From assembly GCA_938003835.1 (NCBI GenBank), contig CALKXJ010000007.1:62001-126000 (forward strand): a stretch of DNA of 64,000 nt, read 5' to 3'. Origin of the DNA: an uncultured Bryobacteraceae bacterium (GTDB lineage Bacteria > Acidobacteriota > Terriglobia > Bryobacterales > Bryobacteraceae). This document shows, one piece after another, positions 16,868-26,573 of this stretch. Each line of letters starts with the position of its first letter. Position 1 is the stretch's first letter. A model generated the notes under the pieces. It was not told the origin of the DNA. It saw only the letters and a program-made list of their open reading frames with translations, and searched no databases. Made by a program: the position numbers and the translations under genes.

Positions 16868-17203
16868 ATGGAACGGCGCAAATCCAGACGCTACCCGATC
16901 GAGTGCCCGGTGCGCTTCCGCCGGCTCGGCGGCGGCAAGCCCTCTGAAACCGGCCAGGGCACCACCCTGAACATGGCCAGCGGGGGCCTGCTCGTCGCCA
17001 CGGACCAGCGCCTGCCGGAGGGGGCATCGGTGGAGCTCGCCGTCGAGTGGCCGGCCAGGCTGAACGCACGGACGGGCCTGAGGCTGATTATCCAAGGCTC
17101 TGTTCTCCGTTCCGAGGAAGGGAAGCTGGCCGTGCTGATTCGCAAGCACGAATTCCGGCTCGCCGGCAGCAGCGGCCTGACACCGGCTCATTCGAACTAC
17201 TGA
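16868..17203 (+). CDS. PilZ-domain protein
   Basis: 111 residues starting MERRKSRRYPIECPVRFRR. The c-di-GMP-binding motifs of PilZ are visible: the RxxxR element in RRKSRR, and NMASGGLLVATDQ matching (D/N)xSxxG. It is a stand-alone receptor domain with no output domain, so it should act by protein contact. An AAGGAG 9 nt before the ATG at 16868 settles the start; the frame is open to 16805 without another ribosome site. Stops of this gene and the kinase-like gene overlap by 7 bp. Confidence 0.88.
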   Translation: MERRKSRRYPIECPVRFRRLGGGKPSETGQGTTLNMASGGLLVATDQRLPEGASVELAVEWPARLNARTGLRLIIQGSVLRSEEGKLAVLIRKHEFRLAGSSGLTPAHSNY

Positions 17204-18105
17204 GCCCGGCCTGTCGCGGGCGCCGCGGGCCAGTGGCGCCGGACCACCTCGAGATTGACGATCGCTTTCCAGCGGGCGTCGAAGCGCCGCGCGATGTCCG
17301 GGCGTTTGGCGAGCAGCGGCGCCAGGCCGAGCTGGACGTGGGGCTGCGCCACCACATCCTCATATGCCAGCCGCCCTTCGATCTCCCGCCAGCGATTGGT
17401 CAGGCCTCCGGTGTCCAGCAGCACGATCCTCTCGCCGATCACCCCGAAGTTCTTGAGATGGGCATCCACCGAGAACAGGCCGCGCTGCCAGCCCGCCTGC
17501 CGCAGCTCGAGAAACCGCTCCAGCCACCGCTCGACCTCGTCGTAACGTCCAGCCCGGGCGAGATCCGCCAACCGCTGGTAGAGCGTGGTTTCGACGCGCT
17601 CCGTGGCCTCGGACACCGTCAGCCAGCCCGGCCAGCCGCCGATGCGCACCCGGGTGGGAGGGAAGCAGATGCGCTCGGGCACGATCGAGGTGCCGGCCAG
17701 ATGCGCCTGTGCAAGCGCCTCCCCGCGCACGTTCCGCCGGTGGTAGACTCGCCACACCTCTCGCACGTGGGTGGTGAACCAGATGCTTTTCGGCACCACC
17801 GCCATGGCGGCCTGCGTAACCAGCCGCAGGAGCCGGATCTGCCGGGCCGGGCGCGCCGCCAAGCGCTTGCCCCAGCGCCCCGGCAACAGCCGTTCGAGCT
17901 TCCGGAGCGCCCTCCAGAGCAGAATCAGCGCCACGATCTCCGACGGAGACCGCTCGCGCTTGACCACCCAATGCTCGGAGGCATACACCACCTTGCCAAT
18001 GCCTTCGCCGAGCCGTTTCAACCGCCCCCGGGTCAGCTCCTCCGGCGCCTGCGCAAGGACCCTCGGCTTCGGGCGACCCTGGCCGTTGTCGGCGCCGGAC
18101 CGCAT
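17197..18105 (-). CDS. Protein-kinase-fold protein (YrbL/lipopolysaccharide-kinase-like)
   Basis: 302 residues. A glycine-poor nucleotide loop (LGEGIGKVVYASEHWVVKRE, about 32-51) includes the Lys that would contact ATP, and SVDAHLKNFGVIGERIVLLD (about 222-241) reproduces the HxKN catalytic loop and the metal-binding Asp, as DTG in place of DFG. Between them sits a basic segment rich in Arg. This arrangement is that of small bacterial kinase-like proteins such as YrbL or LPS kinases, but the substrate is unknown. It follows the sulfatase gene by 12 bp and may be its operon partner. Confidence 0.7.
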   Translation of the reverse strand: MRSGADNGQGRPKPRVLAQAPEELTRGRLKRLGEGIGKVVYASEHWVVKRERSPSEIVALILLWRALRKLERLLPGRWGKRLAARPARQIRLLRLVTQAAMAVVPKSIWFTTHVREVWRVYHRRNVRGEALAQAHLAGTSIVPERICFPPTRVRIGGWPGWLTVSEATERVETTLYQRLADLARAGRYDEVERWLERFLELRQAGWQRGLFSVDAHLKNFGVIGERIVLLDTGGLTNRWREIEGRLAYEDVVAQPHVQLGLAPLLAKRPDIARRFDARWKAIVNLEVVRRHWPAAPATGRAQ

Positions 18106-18117
18106 CTCGACCCCCTT

Positions 18118-19584
18118 TCAGCGGGCTTGAACCTCCAGCGGCTTGCCGGGAACCCAGTGAAAGCGGCGGTCGCCCGGCTGGAGGCGGCCGGGCTCGCGCA
18201 CTCCGCTTCCTTTTTGACCCGTGGCCGAGTCTCCCAACTCCGCCCGCATCTTCTCCGCGAGCCTCTCGATGCGTTTCACAACTTCAGGATGCTCGGCGGC
18301 GACGTTGCGCGACTCCCCGACGTCGGCGGCCAGATCATACAGCGCCAGCTCGATCTTTGCTTCCTCGTACGGAGCAGGTGTGCCGCCGGTTCCGCCTGGC
18401 CGCCCGGCCAGCGTGCGGTAGACGTGCGGGAAGTGGAGTTTCCAGTTACCCATCCGCACCGCCTGGAGTTCGTTGCCCCAATAAAAATAGTAAGCTTCCT
18501 GCGGGCTGCGCGCGCCGGAGGCGCCGCCCAGGAGCGGCCAGACGTCCTTGCCGTCGATGGGGTGCGCCGGCAGGCGAGCGCCCACCAGGCGCGCCACGGT
18601 CGGCAGCAGGTCGATGGTCATCACCGGCTCCTCGCAGCGTGTCCCGGCGGGGATCCTGCCCGGCCACCACATGATGGCGGGAACCCGGACGCCGCCCTCG
18701 AACGACGTACCCTTGCCCTCGCGCAGCGGGCCGGCCGAGCCGCCATGGTCGCCGTAGCTCAGCCAGGGCCCGTTGTCGGAGGTGAACAGCACCAGCGTAT
18801 GCTGCTCCAGCCGATGCTTGCGGAGCGCCGCCAGAACCTCCCCTACCGACCAGTCGATTTCCGCCACCACGTCGGCGTACAGGCCGCGGCCGGTGCGGCC
18901 GCGGAAGCGCTCGGAGACGTAGAGCGGTACGTGAACCATCGTGTGGGGCAGGTAGAGGAGAAACGGCCGGTTCCGGTTCCGCTCGATGAAGCGCACCGCG
19001 CGTTCCGTGTACAGGCGCGTGAGCTGGGCCTGGTCTTCGCCGGTCACCTCCGCATCCACCACCCGTGTGCCCTCGATCAGCGGCAGGCTGGGGTAATCCT
19101 TGCCCGCCGTCGGATGATGAGGCCACATGTCGTTCGAGTAGGGCAGGCCGAAATATTCGTCGAAGCCGTGGTTGACGGGAAGGAATTTGGGGTGATGCCC
19201 GAGGTGCCATTTGCCGTAACAGGCTGTGGCATAGCCCTTCTGCTTGACCACCTCGGCCAAGGTCATCTCCGAAGCGTGGATGCCGTGCTCGGCGCGGTGG
19301 TTCAGCGCTCCAACAATGCCCACCCGAACGTTGTAGCAGCCGGTCAGCAGGCTGGCGCGCGAAGCCGAGCAGACGGCCTGCGAAACATAGAAGTCCGTGA
19401 ACAGGCGCCCCTCGCGCGCCATGCGATCGAGCTGCGGCGTCTCATACCCTCGGGCGCCGAACGGTCCGATGTCGGCGTAGCCCATGTCGTCGATGAAGAT
19501 GATGACGAAATTCGGCAGCCGGTCCGCGGCCGCGAGGGCCGCGGCGGCGAGCACCACGGAAATCAGCAGGCGTTGAGGTCGCAC
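18118..19584 (-). CDS. Exported arylsulfatase-type sulfatase
   Basis: 488 residues with a signal peptide ([20 protein letters not shown]). The alkaline-phosphatase-superfamily sulfatase core is complete: [13 protein letters not shown] for metal binding, CSASR with Cys72 as the residue matured to formylglycine, GKWHLG, and [10 protein letters not shown]. It hydrolyses a sulfate ester, probably on a glycan; the specific substrate is not evident. The maturation enzyme is not in the window. It is third after the TPR and CRTAC genes in a leftward operon behind the TonB receptor. Confidence 0.93.
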   Translation of the reverse strand: MRPQRLLISVVLAAAALAAADRLPNFVIIFIDDMGYADIGPFGARGYETPQLDRMAREGRLFTDFYVSQAVCSASRASLLTGCYNVRVGIVGALNHRAEHGIHASEMTLAEVVKQKGYATACYGKWHLGHHPKFLPVNHGFDEYFGLPYSNDMWPHHPTAGKDYPSLPLIEGTRVVDAEVTGEDQAQLTRLYTERAVRFIERNRNRPFLLYLPHTMVHVPLYVSERFRGRTGRGLYADVVAEIDWSVGEVLAALRKHRLEQHTLVLFTSDNGPWLSYGDHGGSAGPLREGKGTSFEGGVRVPAIMWWPGRIPAGTRCEEPVMTIDLLPTVARLVGARLPAHPIDGKDVWPLLGGASGARSPQEAYYFYWGNELQAVRMGNWKLHFPHVYRTLAGRPGGTGGTPAPYEEAKIELALYDLAADVGESRNVAAEHPEVVKRIERLAEKMRAELGDSATGQKGSGVREPGRLQPGDRRFHWVPGKPLEVQAR

Positions 19585-19633
19585 CCGAATCTCCCAACAA
19601 GATCATACCCCCGTGCGCCGGGCTGTGGCGAGC

Positions 19634-21274
19634 TCAGCGGGCCGGTTCGCGCACCGTGAGGAACTGGTCAGCCGGCACGTCCTCGAGCACTTGCACGATT
19701 CCGCTGGGCCAGCGGATCTCGATCCGCTCGATCCGGCGTGAGCCGCCCAGGCCGAAATGGACGCCGGCGTGGCTCGAAGAGGTATAACCCACCGCCGTTG
19801 TCATGTGATTGTGCTGGTTGCCGATGCGAATGCGCGCGCCTATGCCGTCCCGGTTGCTTCGGGTTCCGATGAGCTGAAGCCGCAGCCAGTGATTCCCGGT
19901 TTGAGAGACGTTCTCCCACAATTCGGTTTCTCCCTGGAGCGCCACCACCACCACATCCAGGCGGCCGTCGTTGTTGAAGTCGGCGAAGCCGCAGCCGCGG
20001 TGCGCCAGCGCCGCGCCTCGGCCCACGCCCGATTCCTCGGAGACGTCGCGGAAGGTTCCGTCGCCGCGGTTTTGGAAGACGCTATTGGGAAGCTTGTACT
20101 CGGTGGCTTCGAAGAAGGAGACCGTATCATTGACGTGCGAGTTCGTCGTGAAGATATCCTTGAAGCCGTCGTTGTCCAGGTCCACCAGCCCGATGCTCCA
20201 GCCGCTGCGCCGGTGGCTGAGCGGCCCCATGCGGCTCTGATAGGTGACGTCGCGGAAGGTGCCGTCGCCCTGATTGCGGAACAGTGGGAAGCGCTCGCCG
20301 GCAAGCGCCGCAAAGACGATGTCCGGATAGCCGTCGTTGTCGTAGTCGCGGAAATCGGCTCCCATGCTCGAGACCTCCAGCCCGCTGTCCTGGAGCGCCA
20401 CCCCGGCATACAGCCCTACCTCCTCAAAGGTGCCGTCGCCACGGTTGCGGAAGAGGAAATTGGGCATCTTGTCGTTGGTGACGAAGATGTCCAGATCGCC
20501 GTCCAGATCGTAGTCGGCCACGGCGGCGCTCATGCCCTTGCCGATGTGACGGGCGATGCCGGAGCCCTCGGAGACGTCTTCGAACGTGCCGTCGCCCCGG
20601 TTCCGGTAGAGCTGGTTCGGCAGGCCCTTGAAGAACCGCGGATGGCAGTAGGCGCGGACGCCCGCGCCGGGATCGCCGCAGTAGAGGTCGAACTGCGGGC
20701 TCCACTGGAGGTAGTTCACCACGAAGAGATCGAGCCAGCCGTCGTTGTCGTAATCCAGCCAGACGGCGCCCTCCATCCAGCGGCCGCTCGAAATGCCCAC
20801 CTGCGCCGTGACGTCCTCGAACGTGCCGTCGCCCCGGTTCCGGTACAGGATGTTTCGGCGGACGCCCCCGACGAACAGGTCCACGTCGCCGTCGTTGTCG
20901 TAGTCGGCCGCGGCGGCGCCGATGGCGTAGCCCTCCCCGGCAAGGCCGGCCTCGCGCGTCACATCGCGGAACTTCAACTCCCCCAGATTCCGGTACAGGC
21001 GATTGAAGTACCGGGGTGAGCTTTTCTCGAGCGAGGGCACCTCGGCGCCGTTGGTGAAGAAGATGTCGGTCAATCCGTCGCCGTCGTAATCGAAAACCGC
21101 GACGCCGCCGGCCATCGTCTCGATCAGGTGCTTCTCGGGCGTGGGATGGTTTTCGAGCACGAAGTCAAGGCCCGCCTTCACTCCGACGTTGCGAAATCGG
21201 ATCGCACTCGTCTCCTCCGCTCGGCTCAGTAAAGCAATCAGGGCGATCGAAAGACGGGCGGCGCGCAGATGCAA
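19634..21274 (-). CDS. CRTAC-type FG-GAP/ASPIC-UnbV repeat protein, exported
   Basis: 546 residues. The N-terminal hydrophobic segment is followed by seven or more FG-GAP/VCBS repeats, each with a DYDNDGD-type calcium loop (for example VFDYDGDGLTDIFFTNGAEV) and a GDGTFEDV or GDGTFRDV turn, and a C-terminal ASPIC/UnbV domain (IRIGNQHNHMTTAVGYTSSS, WPSGIVQVLEDVPADQFL). Such proteins are thought to be extracellular binding propellers. The repeats are visible in DNA: a 29-bp stretch at 20580-20608 recurs exactly at 20817-20845. Start is a TTG at 21274, with AGGAGA supplied by the end of the TPR gene. Confidence 0.93.
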   Translation of the reverse strand: MHLRAARLSIALIALLSRAEETSAIRFRNVGVKAGLDFVLENHPTPEKHLIETMAGGVAVFDYDGDGLTDIFFTNGAEVPSLEKSSPRYFNRLYRNLGELKFRDVTREAGLAGEGYAIGAAAADYDNDGDVDLFVGGVRRNILYRNRGDGTFEDVTAQVGISSGRWMEGAVWLDYDNDGWLDLFVVNYLQWSPQFDLYCGDPGAGVRAYCHPRFFKGLPNQLYRNRGDGTFEDVSEGSGIARHIGKGMSAAVADYDLDGDLDIFVTNDKMPNFLFRNRGDGTFEEVGLYAGVALQDSGLEVSSMGADFRDYDNDGYPDIVFAALAGERFPLFRNQGDGTFRDVTYQSRMGPLSHRRSGWSIGLVDLDNDGFKDIFTTNSHVNDTVSFFEATEYKLPNSVFQNRGDGTFRDVSEESGVGRGAALAHRGCGFADFNNDGRLDVVVVALQGETELWENVSQTGNHWLRLQLIGTRSNRDGIGARIRIGNQHNHMTTAVGYTSSSHAGVHFGLGGSRRIERIEIRWPSGIVQVLEDVPADQFLTVREPAR

Positions 21275-21275
21275 T

Positions 21276-22328
21276 CTATCTCCTCTGCGTGGGCGCCTTC
21301 GCCTTCACCTCGCGGAACTTCCTGAGCGTCTCCATGCCCTTGTCCTTCTGCCCCAGCTTCATGTAAAGCTGACCCAGCAGGTAAAGGGGATCCGGATACG
21401 TGGGGTCCAGGGCCGCCGAGCGCTCCAGCCATCGGATGGCGTCCTCGGTACGCTCCAGCCGCGAGAGCGCCTTGCCGCCGAGATAGAAATTCCGCGCCGA
21501 ATAAGGGTTGCGTTTGGCTGCCTGCGTGGCGGCCTGGTAAGCGCGCTCGAAATCGTTCTGGCGAATCAGCAGGTCGGCCAGATTGCCGTAGGGCCAGTCA
21601 TAGTCTGGATCCTGCGTCTTGGCCAGCTCCATCGCCGTCAGGAAGTGCTGGATGGCTTTGGCGGTCTCTCCCGCCGCGTCGTAACAGAGGCCGAGGTTGT
21701 CCCAAGCCTTATAGGATTTCGGATTCAACCGCAAGACGCGCTGAAACTGGGCGGTGGCGTAATCGATGCGGCTGTCCATGTAATACATCCGGCCCAGCGC
21801 GTACGCCGCCTCCTCATCGGTCGGATACCGGTCAAGCAAGGCGAGCAGGGTTTGCTCCGCCTGGCCCGATTCTCCGATGAGGTACTCGTAGTTGCCTTTG
21901 AGCAGCAGCACGTCCCGGTCCTCGGGGGCCAGCGCCAGCGCGCGCTCGAGTTCGGCGCCGCACTCCTTCCAGCGCTGCGCCATCAGCAGCGCATTGGCGC
22001 GCGCCAGCCGGCCCTTGAGCGAGCGCGGGTTCTCCTCGAGGAAGCGGTCGAGCAGCGCCACCGCCTCGTCGAAGCGGCGTGCCGCGGTCAGCGCGCGGGC
22101 GCCGTCGACCAGATACAAAGACTGAAACGGGCAAGCGGCGTAGGCTTGCTCAAAGAGGCGCGCCGCCGCCTGTAGCTTGCCGCTTTCGACGGCCGCCTTG
22201 GCCTGCTCGCCTAGCTCCGTGCTCCGGACGGCGTCGCAAGCGGGCGGGGCGAGGGGCGCATTCTGCTCCGGCGCAGCGACGGCCAGTCCGAAGGCGATCA
22301 ACGCAACCGGCGTGGGCCCGCTCCTCAC
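21276..22328 (-). CDS. Exported tetratricopeptide-repeat protein
   Basis: 350 residues; a signal-peptide-like N-terminus (MRSGPTPVALIAFGLAVAAP) then eight or so 34-residue TPR helical pairs, for example AAVESGKLQAAARLFEQAYA, PTDEEAAYALGRMYYMDSRI and PKSYKAWDNLGLCYDAAGET. A periplasmic scaffold is likely. It sits between the TonB receptor and the CRTAC gene; its stop and the next start are separated by a single base, so the two are translationally linked. Confidence 0.88.
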   Translation of the reverse strand: MRSGPTPVALIAFGLAVAAPEQNAPLAPPACDAVRSTELGEQAKAAVESGKLQAAARLFEQAYAACPFQSLYLVDGARALTAARRFDEAVALLDRFLEENPRSLKGRLARANALLMAQRWKECGAELERALALAPEDRDVLLLKGNYEYLIGESGQAEQTLLALLDRYPTDEEAAYALGRMYYMDSRIDYATAQFQRVLRLNPKSYKAWDNLGLCYDAAGETAKAIQHFLTAMELAKTQDPDYDWPYGNLADLLIRQNDFERAYQAATQAAKRNPYSARNFYLGGKALSRLERTEDAIRWLERSAALDPTYPDPLYLLGQLYMKLGQKDKGMETLRKFREVKAKAPTQRR

Positions 22329-22364
22329 GTCTCTCCTATGCTATCGCGAGGCGTGAGGCAGCGA

Positions 22365-22392
22365 GGGCCCCGGCCGGTTTCGGCCGGGGCCC
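22365..22392 (-). repeat. 12-bp perfect hairpin between TonB-receptor and TPR genes
   Basis: GGGCCCCGGCCG at 22365-22376 pairs CGGCCGGGGCCC at 22381-22392 around a 4-nt loop. It lies in the 87-bp gap after the TonB receptor stop. There is no T-run on the minus strand, so it is more likely an mRNA 3'-end stabiliser or partial attenuator than a terminator. Confidence 0.55.
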
Positions 22393-22415
22393 CCAAGCAG
22401 GACGAACCCTGTGAG

Positions 22416-25400
22416 TTACCACTCGATGCGGGCCAGCATCTCGATGGTGCGCCCGCCGCCGCTCGCCAGCAGCTTTCCGAAGTTGCCGCTGTCGATATTC
22501 GTGCTGGCGAAGCCGCGGCCGACACGCTTGAAAGCGTTGATGAAGCTGGCGCCGACTTCGAGCTTCATGCTCTCCCAGATCGGGAATTGCTTGGTCAGGC
22601 GGAAGTCCTCGGAGGCCTGGTGCGGCCCGCGGATATCGAGATACCGCGGCGCGGTGCCCAGCCGGATCGGCACGCCCGCGCCGGTCCGCGGACTCTGCGC
22701 GAAGCCGGCCGGGTTCAGATACGGCGTCGGCATGAAGAAGTCCACGTTGGCCGGCGCGCCGCCGAGCGTCTGCGGCTGGCCCGTGATGTCCGGCCGCACC
22801 TCGCCCGAGCCCATGATGTCGGTGACGCCGCTCTGCGAGACCCGAACCGGGAAGCCGGAGCTGTACTGGTGCACCCCGCTCAAGCGCCATCCGCCCAGCA
22901 CCCAGTTGGCGTGGCTCAAATCGAGCGGCTTACCCTTGCCGATCGGCAGGTCGTAGATCCAGGTGAGCTTGAACTGGTGCGGTAGATGAAAACCGGCCAC
23001 GGAGCGTTCGAGTGCGCGGTTGTAAACATCCTGGGCCGCAGTGTAGTAAGAATCGGGACCGTTGTCGTCGTTGTAGCCGATTGTTTTGCCGAAAGTATAT
23101 GCGGCCAGAATCCCGAGCCCGTTCTGGAAGCGGCGCGTTGCCGTGATCTGGAGCGAGTTGTAGCTCGAATTCGTGTTGTACGGGTAGGCCTCGGAAAGAC
23201 CCGTGAAGTGCGGGAAGGGTCGCAGGGCCTGCGCCACCGACTGCGCGCCGGGGAAGCTGGCGTAGGGCCGGAACTCGGGATAGCGGTCGGAACGTTCGCG
23301 CAGGATGTCGCCGTAGCGCAGCACGCTGGCCGGCAGCGCATTCAGGTTCCCGAAGGGCCGGCCCCACAGACGCGTGCCCTTGTTGCCGATATAGGCGATC
23401 TCGAGCACCGTCTGACCCGGCAGCTCCCGCTGGATGGTGAAGTTCCAGTTCTGCACGTAGGGCAGGCGGTTCGAGTCGGGCGCTGTGGTGCTCTGCCCGG
23501 TGAAATTGCCCGCCGCCGGGTTGGTGTTGGGAAGCGGCGACGCCAGCGACGGGTACGGATCATGCAAATACATGGCCGGGTCGTCCACAAAGCCCGTCGG
23601 ACTGGTTCCGGCAATCACCGGAATGCTCGAATTGAATCCGAAAGTAAAGGCCCCGTAGCCCCAGTCATTGCGGATCTGCGGCGTGTTGGTGATGCCGTAG
23701 CCGCCCCGCACCACCGTCTTTTCGTTCCACTGATAGGCGAAGCCAAAGCGCGGGCCGAGCTGCCCGAAGTTGGTGTTCTGAAACCTCTCGCGGAACACCA
23801 AAGCGCCCCGGCGGCCTTCGGCGCCCGGATTCGGAGCGTCGAGATCGATCATCGACATCCGGCCGGTCACTTCGTAGAACGCGTTGATGATCTCCCACCG
23901 CAGGCCGAGATTGAAGGTGAGCTTGGGCGTCACCTTCCAGTCGTCCATGACATAGAAGCCGTGCGAGGGATGGCGGTGCCCGAAGGTGGCGCCCACGACG
24001 CCTCGGCCGGCGTTGTTGACCGCCCCGAGCAGAAAGCTGGCGAAGGCGTGGCCCGTCTCGTTGGAGTAGCCCGGCAGCCAGGTCTGGTTGGGGAAGAAGA
24101 AGAACTGTCCGGAACCCGACTTGCCGCGCGTGTTGTAGTAGTAGTTGCGATACTCGTAGCCGAGTCGGAAGCTGTGCGCGCCACGGATGATGGTCACGTC
24201 GTCCTGGACGATCCAGCTCCCGTTGGCGCTCTCGCCCGCGCTCGAGGAACCGATCTGGTGGATCGTACCGCCCTGCCACTCCGTGCCGCGGAAGTCCATC
24301 CGCGGGAAATGGGTCTTCGCGGTATTCTTCACTCCCACCTGACTAGCCCAGTCCTGATCCACGTAGACCGATTCGTTCGAATTGCGAAACCGGTTGTAGC
24401 CGGCCGCCACGCGGTTCAGCACTGTCGGAGTGACGGTGGAATTCAGCGACAGGCGCACAATGCGCGAGGGCGTGTACTGGTTCTGCCAAGTCTGCGTCGG
24501 CAGCCCCGGCGGCGTCGGCAGGTAGCGGCCGCCCGGCGAATTGTTCCGGATGCGGAACTCATGGTTGTAAACGCCGGATAGCCGGTGCCGGTCGCCGATG
24601 TTGTGGTCGATCTTGGCCATGTAGGTCCGCAGGTCAAAGTACGGGCAGCAGGTGCCCACCGTCGGGGTGTTCAGCACCATGCGGTCCAACTCCGGATCGA
24701 CCAGGCCGACCTTCTCGACGATGTTCTGCGAAACCGGGCTCCAGCGGCTCTTCGGAATGATGTTGCCCGCAAACGGATCGCGAATCGGCCTGCCGTCCGG
24801 TCCGACCCGCGTCGAGGCCGGATCGTAAATCTGCCCGAACCGGATGTCGCGGCCGAGCGCGTCCCTTCCGATCACCCGTCCCGAGTTGGGGTTGCCGGTG
24901 AAGGCCGGATCGAACAGCCGCGCGAAGTTGCCCGCCTTGAAATCCTTGGTCGGCAGAGTGGTCTGATAGCCGATGACGTTGAACTCCGAACGGTCCGTCA
25001 CCTCCAGGTTGTTGAAGAAGAAGGTTCGATTGCGGCCGTCATACACCTTGGGAATGTAGACGGGCCCGCCCACCGCGTAGCCGAAGTTGTTCTGCCGGAA
25101 GGGCGTCTTGCGACCCCCGCGCGAGGTGATGGACAGCGGCGCCGCGTTGAGCGCCTCGTTCTGGAGGTAGTAGAACATCGAGCCGTGCAGCGAGTTGGTG
25201 CCGGACTTGAGGGCGAAGTTCGCCACCGCCGTCTGACCGCCGTTATACTGCGCCCCCATGGCGCCGGTATGCAGCTTGAACTCGCCCACCGCTTCCGCCG
25301 ACGGACTCATCTCGTTGTTGTTGCCGCCCGAGAGGTCCGCCCGTCCCAGCGGGATACCCTCAATGAGAATTTCGTGCGAATAATTCTGCCCGCCGTTGAT

Positions 25401-25931
25401 CGACCCGCGGAAGGTGCCCCCGGTGGTGCCGGGCAGGCTGCGGAAGATGAAGTCCTGAATCTGGCGCTGGCCGTCGCTGACGATGATCGGCCAGGCGTTG
25501 TACTCCTCGGTCGTCACGTACCTGCCGATCTCGGCCGTGCCGGCCTCGAGCAGCGGAGGCGCCGCGCTCACCGTCACCTCCTCGGTGACCGCGCCCAGCT
25601 CGAGCGTCACGTTCACCGTGAGGACCTGGCCGACGCGCAGCACCACGTTTTCGCGCGTGGCCGTCCGGAAGCCGGGGGCGCTCACCCGCAGCGTGTACGT
25701 GCCCCCGGGCAGATAGGGCACCGTATAGGCCCCCGCCGAAGTCGTCGTCGTTCGAGTTTCTACCCCCGTCGCCACGTTGGTGACCACTACGGTCGCCCCG
25801 GGGACGACCGCCCCGGAGGCGTCCAGTACGGTTCCGTTCAGGGTGCCCACTTGCCCCTGTCCCCAGGCAATCGCAAGGGCCCCCAGCAGGCAGAGTCCCG
25901 CTTGAAACAAACTCCGATATGTCGTCTTCAC
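22416..25931 (-). CDS. TonB-dependent receptor with carboxypeptidase-regulatory-like N-domain (acidobacterial Oar-type)
   Basis: 1171 residues, outer membrane. The signal peptide (about 1-25) is followed by a carboxypeptidase-regulatory-like domain (LNGTVLDASGAVVPGATVVV, 30-110), a plug region (IQDFIFRSLPGTTGG, NGGQNYSHEILIEGIPLG, about 155-240) and a long beta-barrel ending TIEMLARIEW. Such receptors take up oligosaccharides or peptides with TonB/ExbBD energy. No SusD partner is present. The GTG at 25931 has AAGGA 9-10 nt upstream. It heads a leftward block with TPR, CRTAC and sulfatase genes. Confidence 0.93.
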   Translation of the reverse strand: MKTTYRSLFQAGLCLLGALAIAWGQGQVGTLNGTVLDASGAVVPGATVVVTNVATGVETRTTTTSAGAYTVPYLPGGTYTLRVSAPGFRTATRENVVLRVGQVLTVNVTLELGAVTEEVTVSAAPPLLEAGTAEIGRYVTTEEYNAWPIIVSDGQRQIQDFIFRSLPGTTGGTFRGSINGGQNYSHEILIEGIPLGRADLSGGNNNEMSPSAEAVGEFKLHTGAMGAQYNGGQTAVANFALKSGTNSLHGSMFYYLQNEALNAAPLSITSRGGRKTPFRQNNFGYAVGGPVYIPKVYDGRNRTFFFNNLEVTDRSEFNVIGYQTTLPTKDFKAGNFARLFDPAFTGNPNSGRVIGRDALGRDIRFGQIYDPASTRVGPDGRPIRDPFAGNIIPKSRWSPVSQNIVEKVGLVDPELDRMVLNTPTVGTCCPYFDLRTYMAKIDHNIGDRHRLSGVYNHEFRIRNNSPGGRYLPTPPGLPTQTWQNQYTPSRIVRLSLNSTVTPTVLNRVAAGYNRFRNSNESVYVDQDWASQVGVKNTAKTHFPRMDFRGTEWQGGTIHQIGSSSAGESANGSWIVQDDVTIIRGAHSFRLGYEYRNYYYNTRGKSGSGQFFFFPNQTWLPGYSNETGHAFASFLLGAVNNAGRGVVGATFGHRHPSHGFYVMDDWKVTPKLTFNLGLRWEIINAFYEVTGRMSMIDLDAPNPGAEGRRGALVFRERFQNTNFGQLGPRFGFAYQWNEKTVVRGGYGITNTPQIRNDWGYGAFTFGFNSSIPVIAGTSPTGFVDDPAMYLHDPYPSLASPLPNTNPAAGNFTGQSTTAPDSNRLPYVQNWNFTIQRELPGQTVLEIAYIGNKGTRLWGRPFGNLNALPASVLRYGDILRERSDRYPEFRPYASFPGAQSVAQALRPFPHFTGLSEAYPYNTNSSYNSLQITATRRFQNGLGILAAYTFGKTIGYNDDNGPDSYYTAAQDVYNRALERSVAGFHLPHQFKLTWIYDLPIGKGKPLDLSHANWVLGGWRLSGVHQYSSGFPVRVSQSGVTDIMGSGEVRPDITGQPQTLGGAPANVDFFMPTPYLNPAGFAQSPRTGAGVPIRLGTAPRYLDIRGPHQASEDFRLTKQFPIWESMKLEVGASFINAFKRVGRGFASTNIDSGNFGKLLASGGGRTIEMLARIEW

Positions 25932-26091
25932 TGGATGTTTCCTTCACTCACTGTCTCGACTGTCACACGCCCCAGAAGCCAAACCTGAATTGCGTTCGGG
26001 CAGAACCTCCCTGCCAACGACTCAAGCCGGAGCCGGCTGCGTTTTCCTTGCCAGAAACCCAACCGACCCGCCTTCCACGAACATAAGCCGA

Positions 26092-26120
26092 AGCCTATCC
26101 TGCTCGCAGAAAAAAGTCAA
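26092..26120 (-). promoter_or_regulatory. Probable promoter of the TonB-receptor block
   Basis: Minus strand -35 TTGACT (26115-26120, 5/6), 17-bp spacer, weaker -10 TAGGCT (26092-26097). It implies a leader of about 155 nt before the GTG at 25931; the leader holds two 5-bp hairpins but no motif I recognise. This is most of the content of the 261-bp gap 25932-26192. Confidence 0.4.
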
Positions 26121-26192
26121 GGAAATTGCGCACCCTTTCCGCCGCCGGCCGGCCCGCCGCCCGGCAGACGCCCACCTTTCACTCTTGCTCGA

Positions 26193-26555
26193 TCAACGGC
26201 CGGTCGCGCCCGGCGGCGCCGCCTCCGTGTGCGGCACCATGCAGAGGAAGCGAAGCGGCTCCGCCCCCGTGTTGACGAACTGGTGCAGTTCCCCACCCGG
26301 AACGAAGACCACGCTCCCGGCTTCGATGGGGCGCTCCTCGCCCCCGCCCTTGACCACCCCCCGGCCCGAAAGAACGAAGACCTCATGCTCCCACCAGTGC
26401 TGGTGGTGCGGCGTGGCCGAACCCGGCGAGACCTCGATGATGCGCATGGCGAATCGGGGCGCGCCGTCCTCTTTCGCCACCACCCAGCGCAGCGAGACCC
26501 CCGGCGCTTCCGGGGAGGCTTTCGCCTCGACGTCGCGATAGTCCTTAACAATCAT
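26193..26555 (-). CDS. Single-domain cupin protein
   Basis: 120 residues with both cupin motifs: motif 1 in GSATPHHQHWWEHEVFVLSG (His, His, Glu ligands) and motif 2 in PGGELHQFVN. It is a small cytosolic metal-binding beta-barrel; members range from isomerases to dioxygenases and no substrate is evident. A TAAGAT hexamer (26563-26568) ends 7 nt before the ATG, and GGAAG overlaps that gap, so initiation could be leaderless or Shine-Dalgarno driven. Confidence 0.88.
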   Translation of the reverse strand: MIVKDYRDVEAKASPEAPGVSLRWVVAKEDGAPRFAMRIIEVSPGSATPHHQHWWEHEVFVLSGRGVVKGGGEERPIEAGSVVFVPGGELHQFVNTGAEPLRFLCMVPHTEAAPPGATGR

Positions 26556-26573
26556 GCTTCCGATCTTAGCGGA

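Noticed and set aside
20580-20845. 29-bp direct repeat as a mobile element or recombination site
   Set aside because: It encodes the repeated GDGTFEDV propeller motif of the CRTAC gene and is explained by protein repeats.
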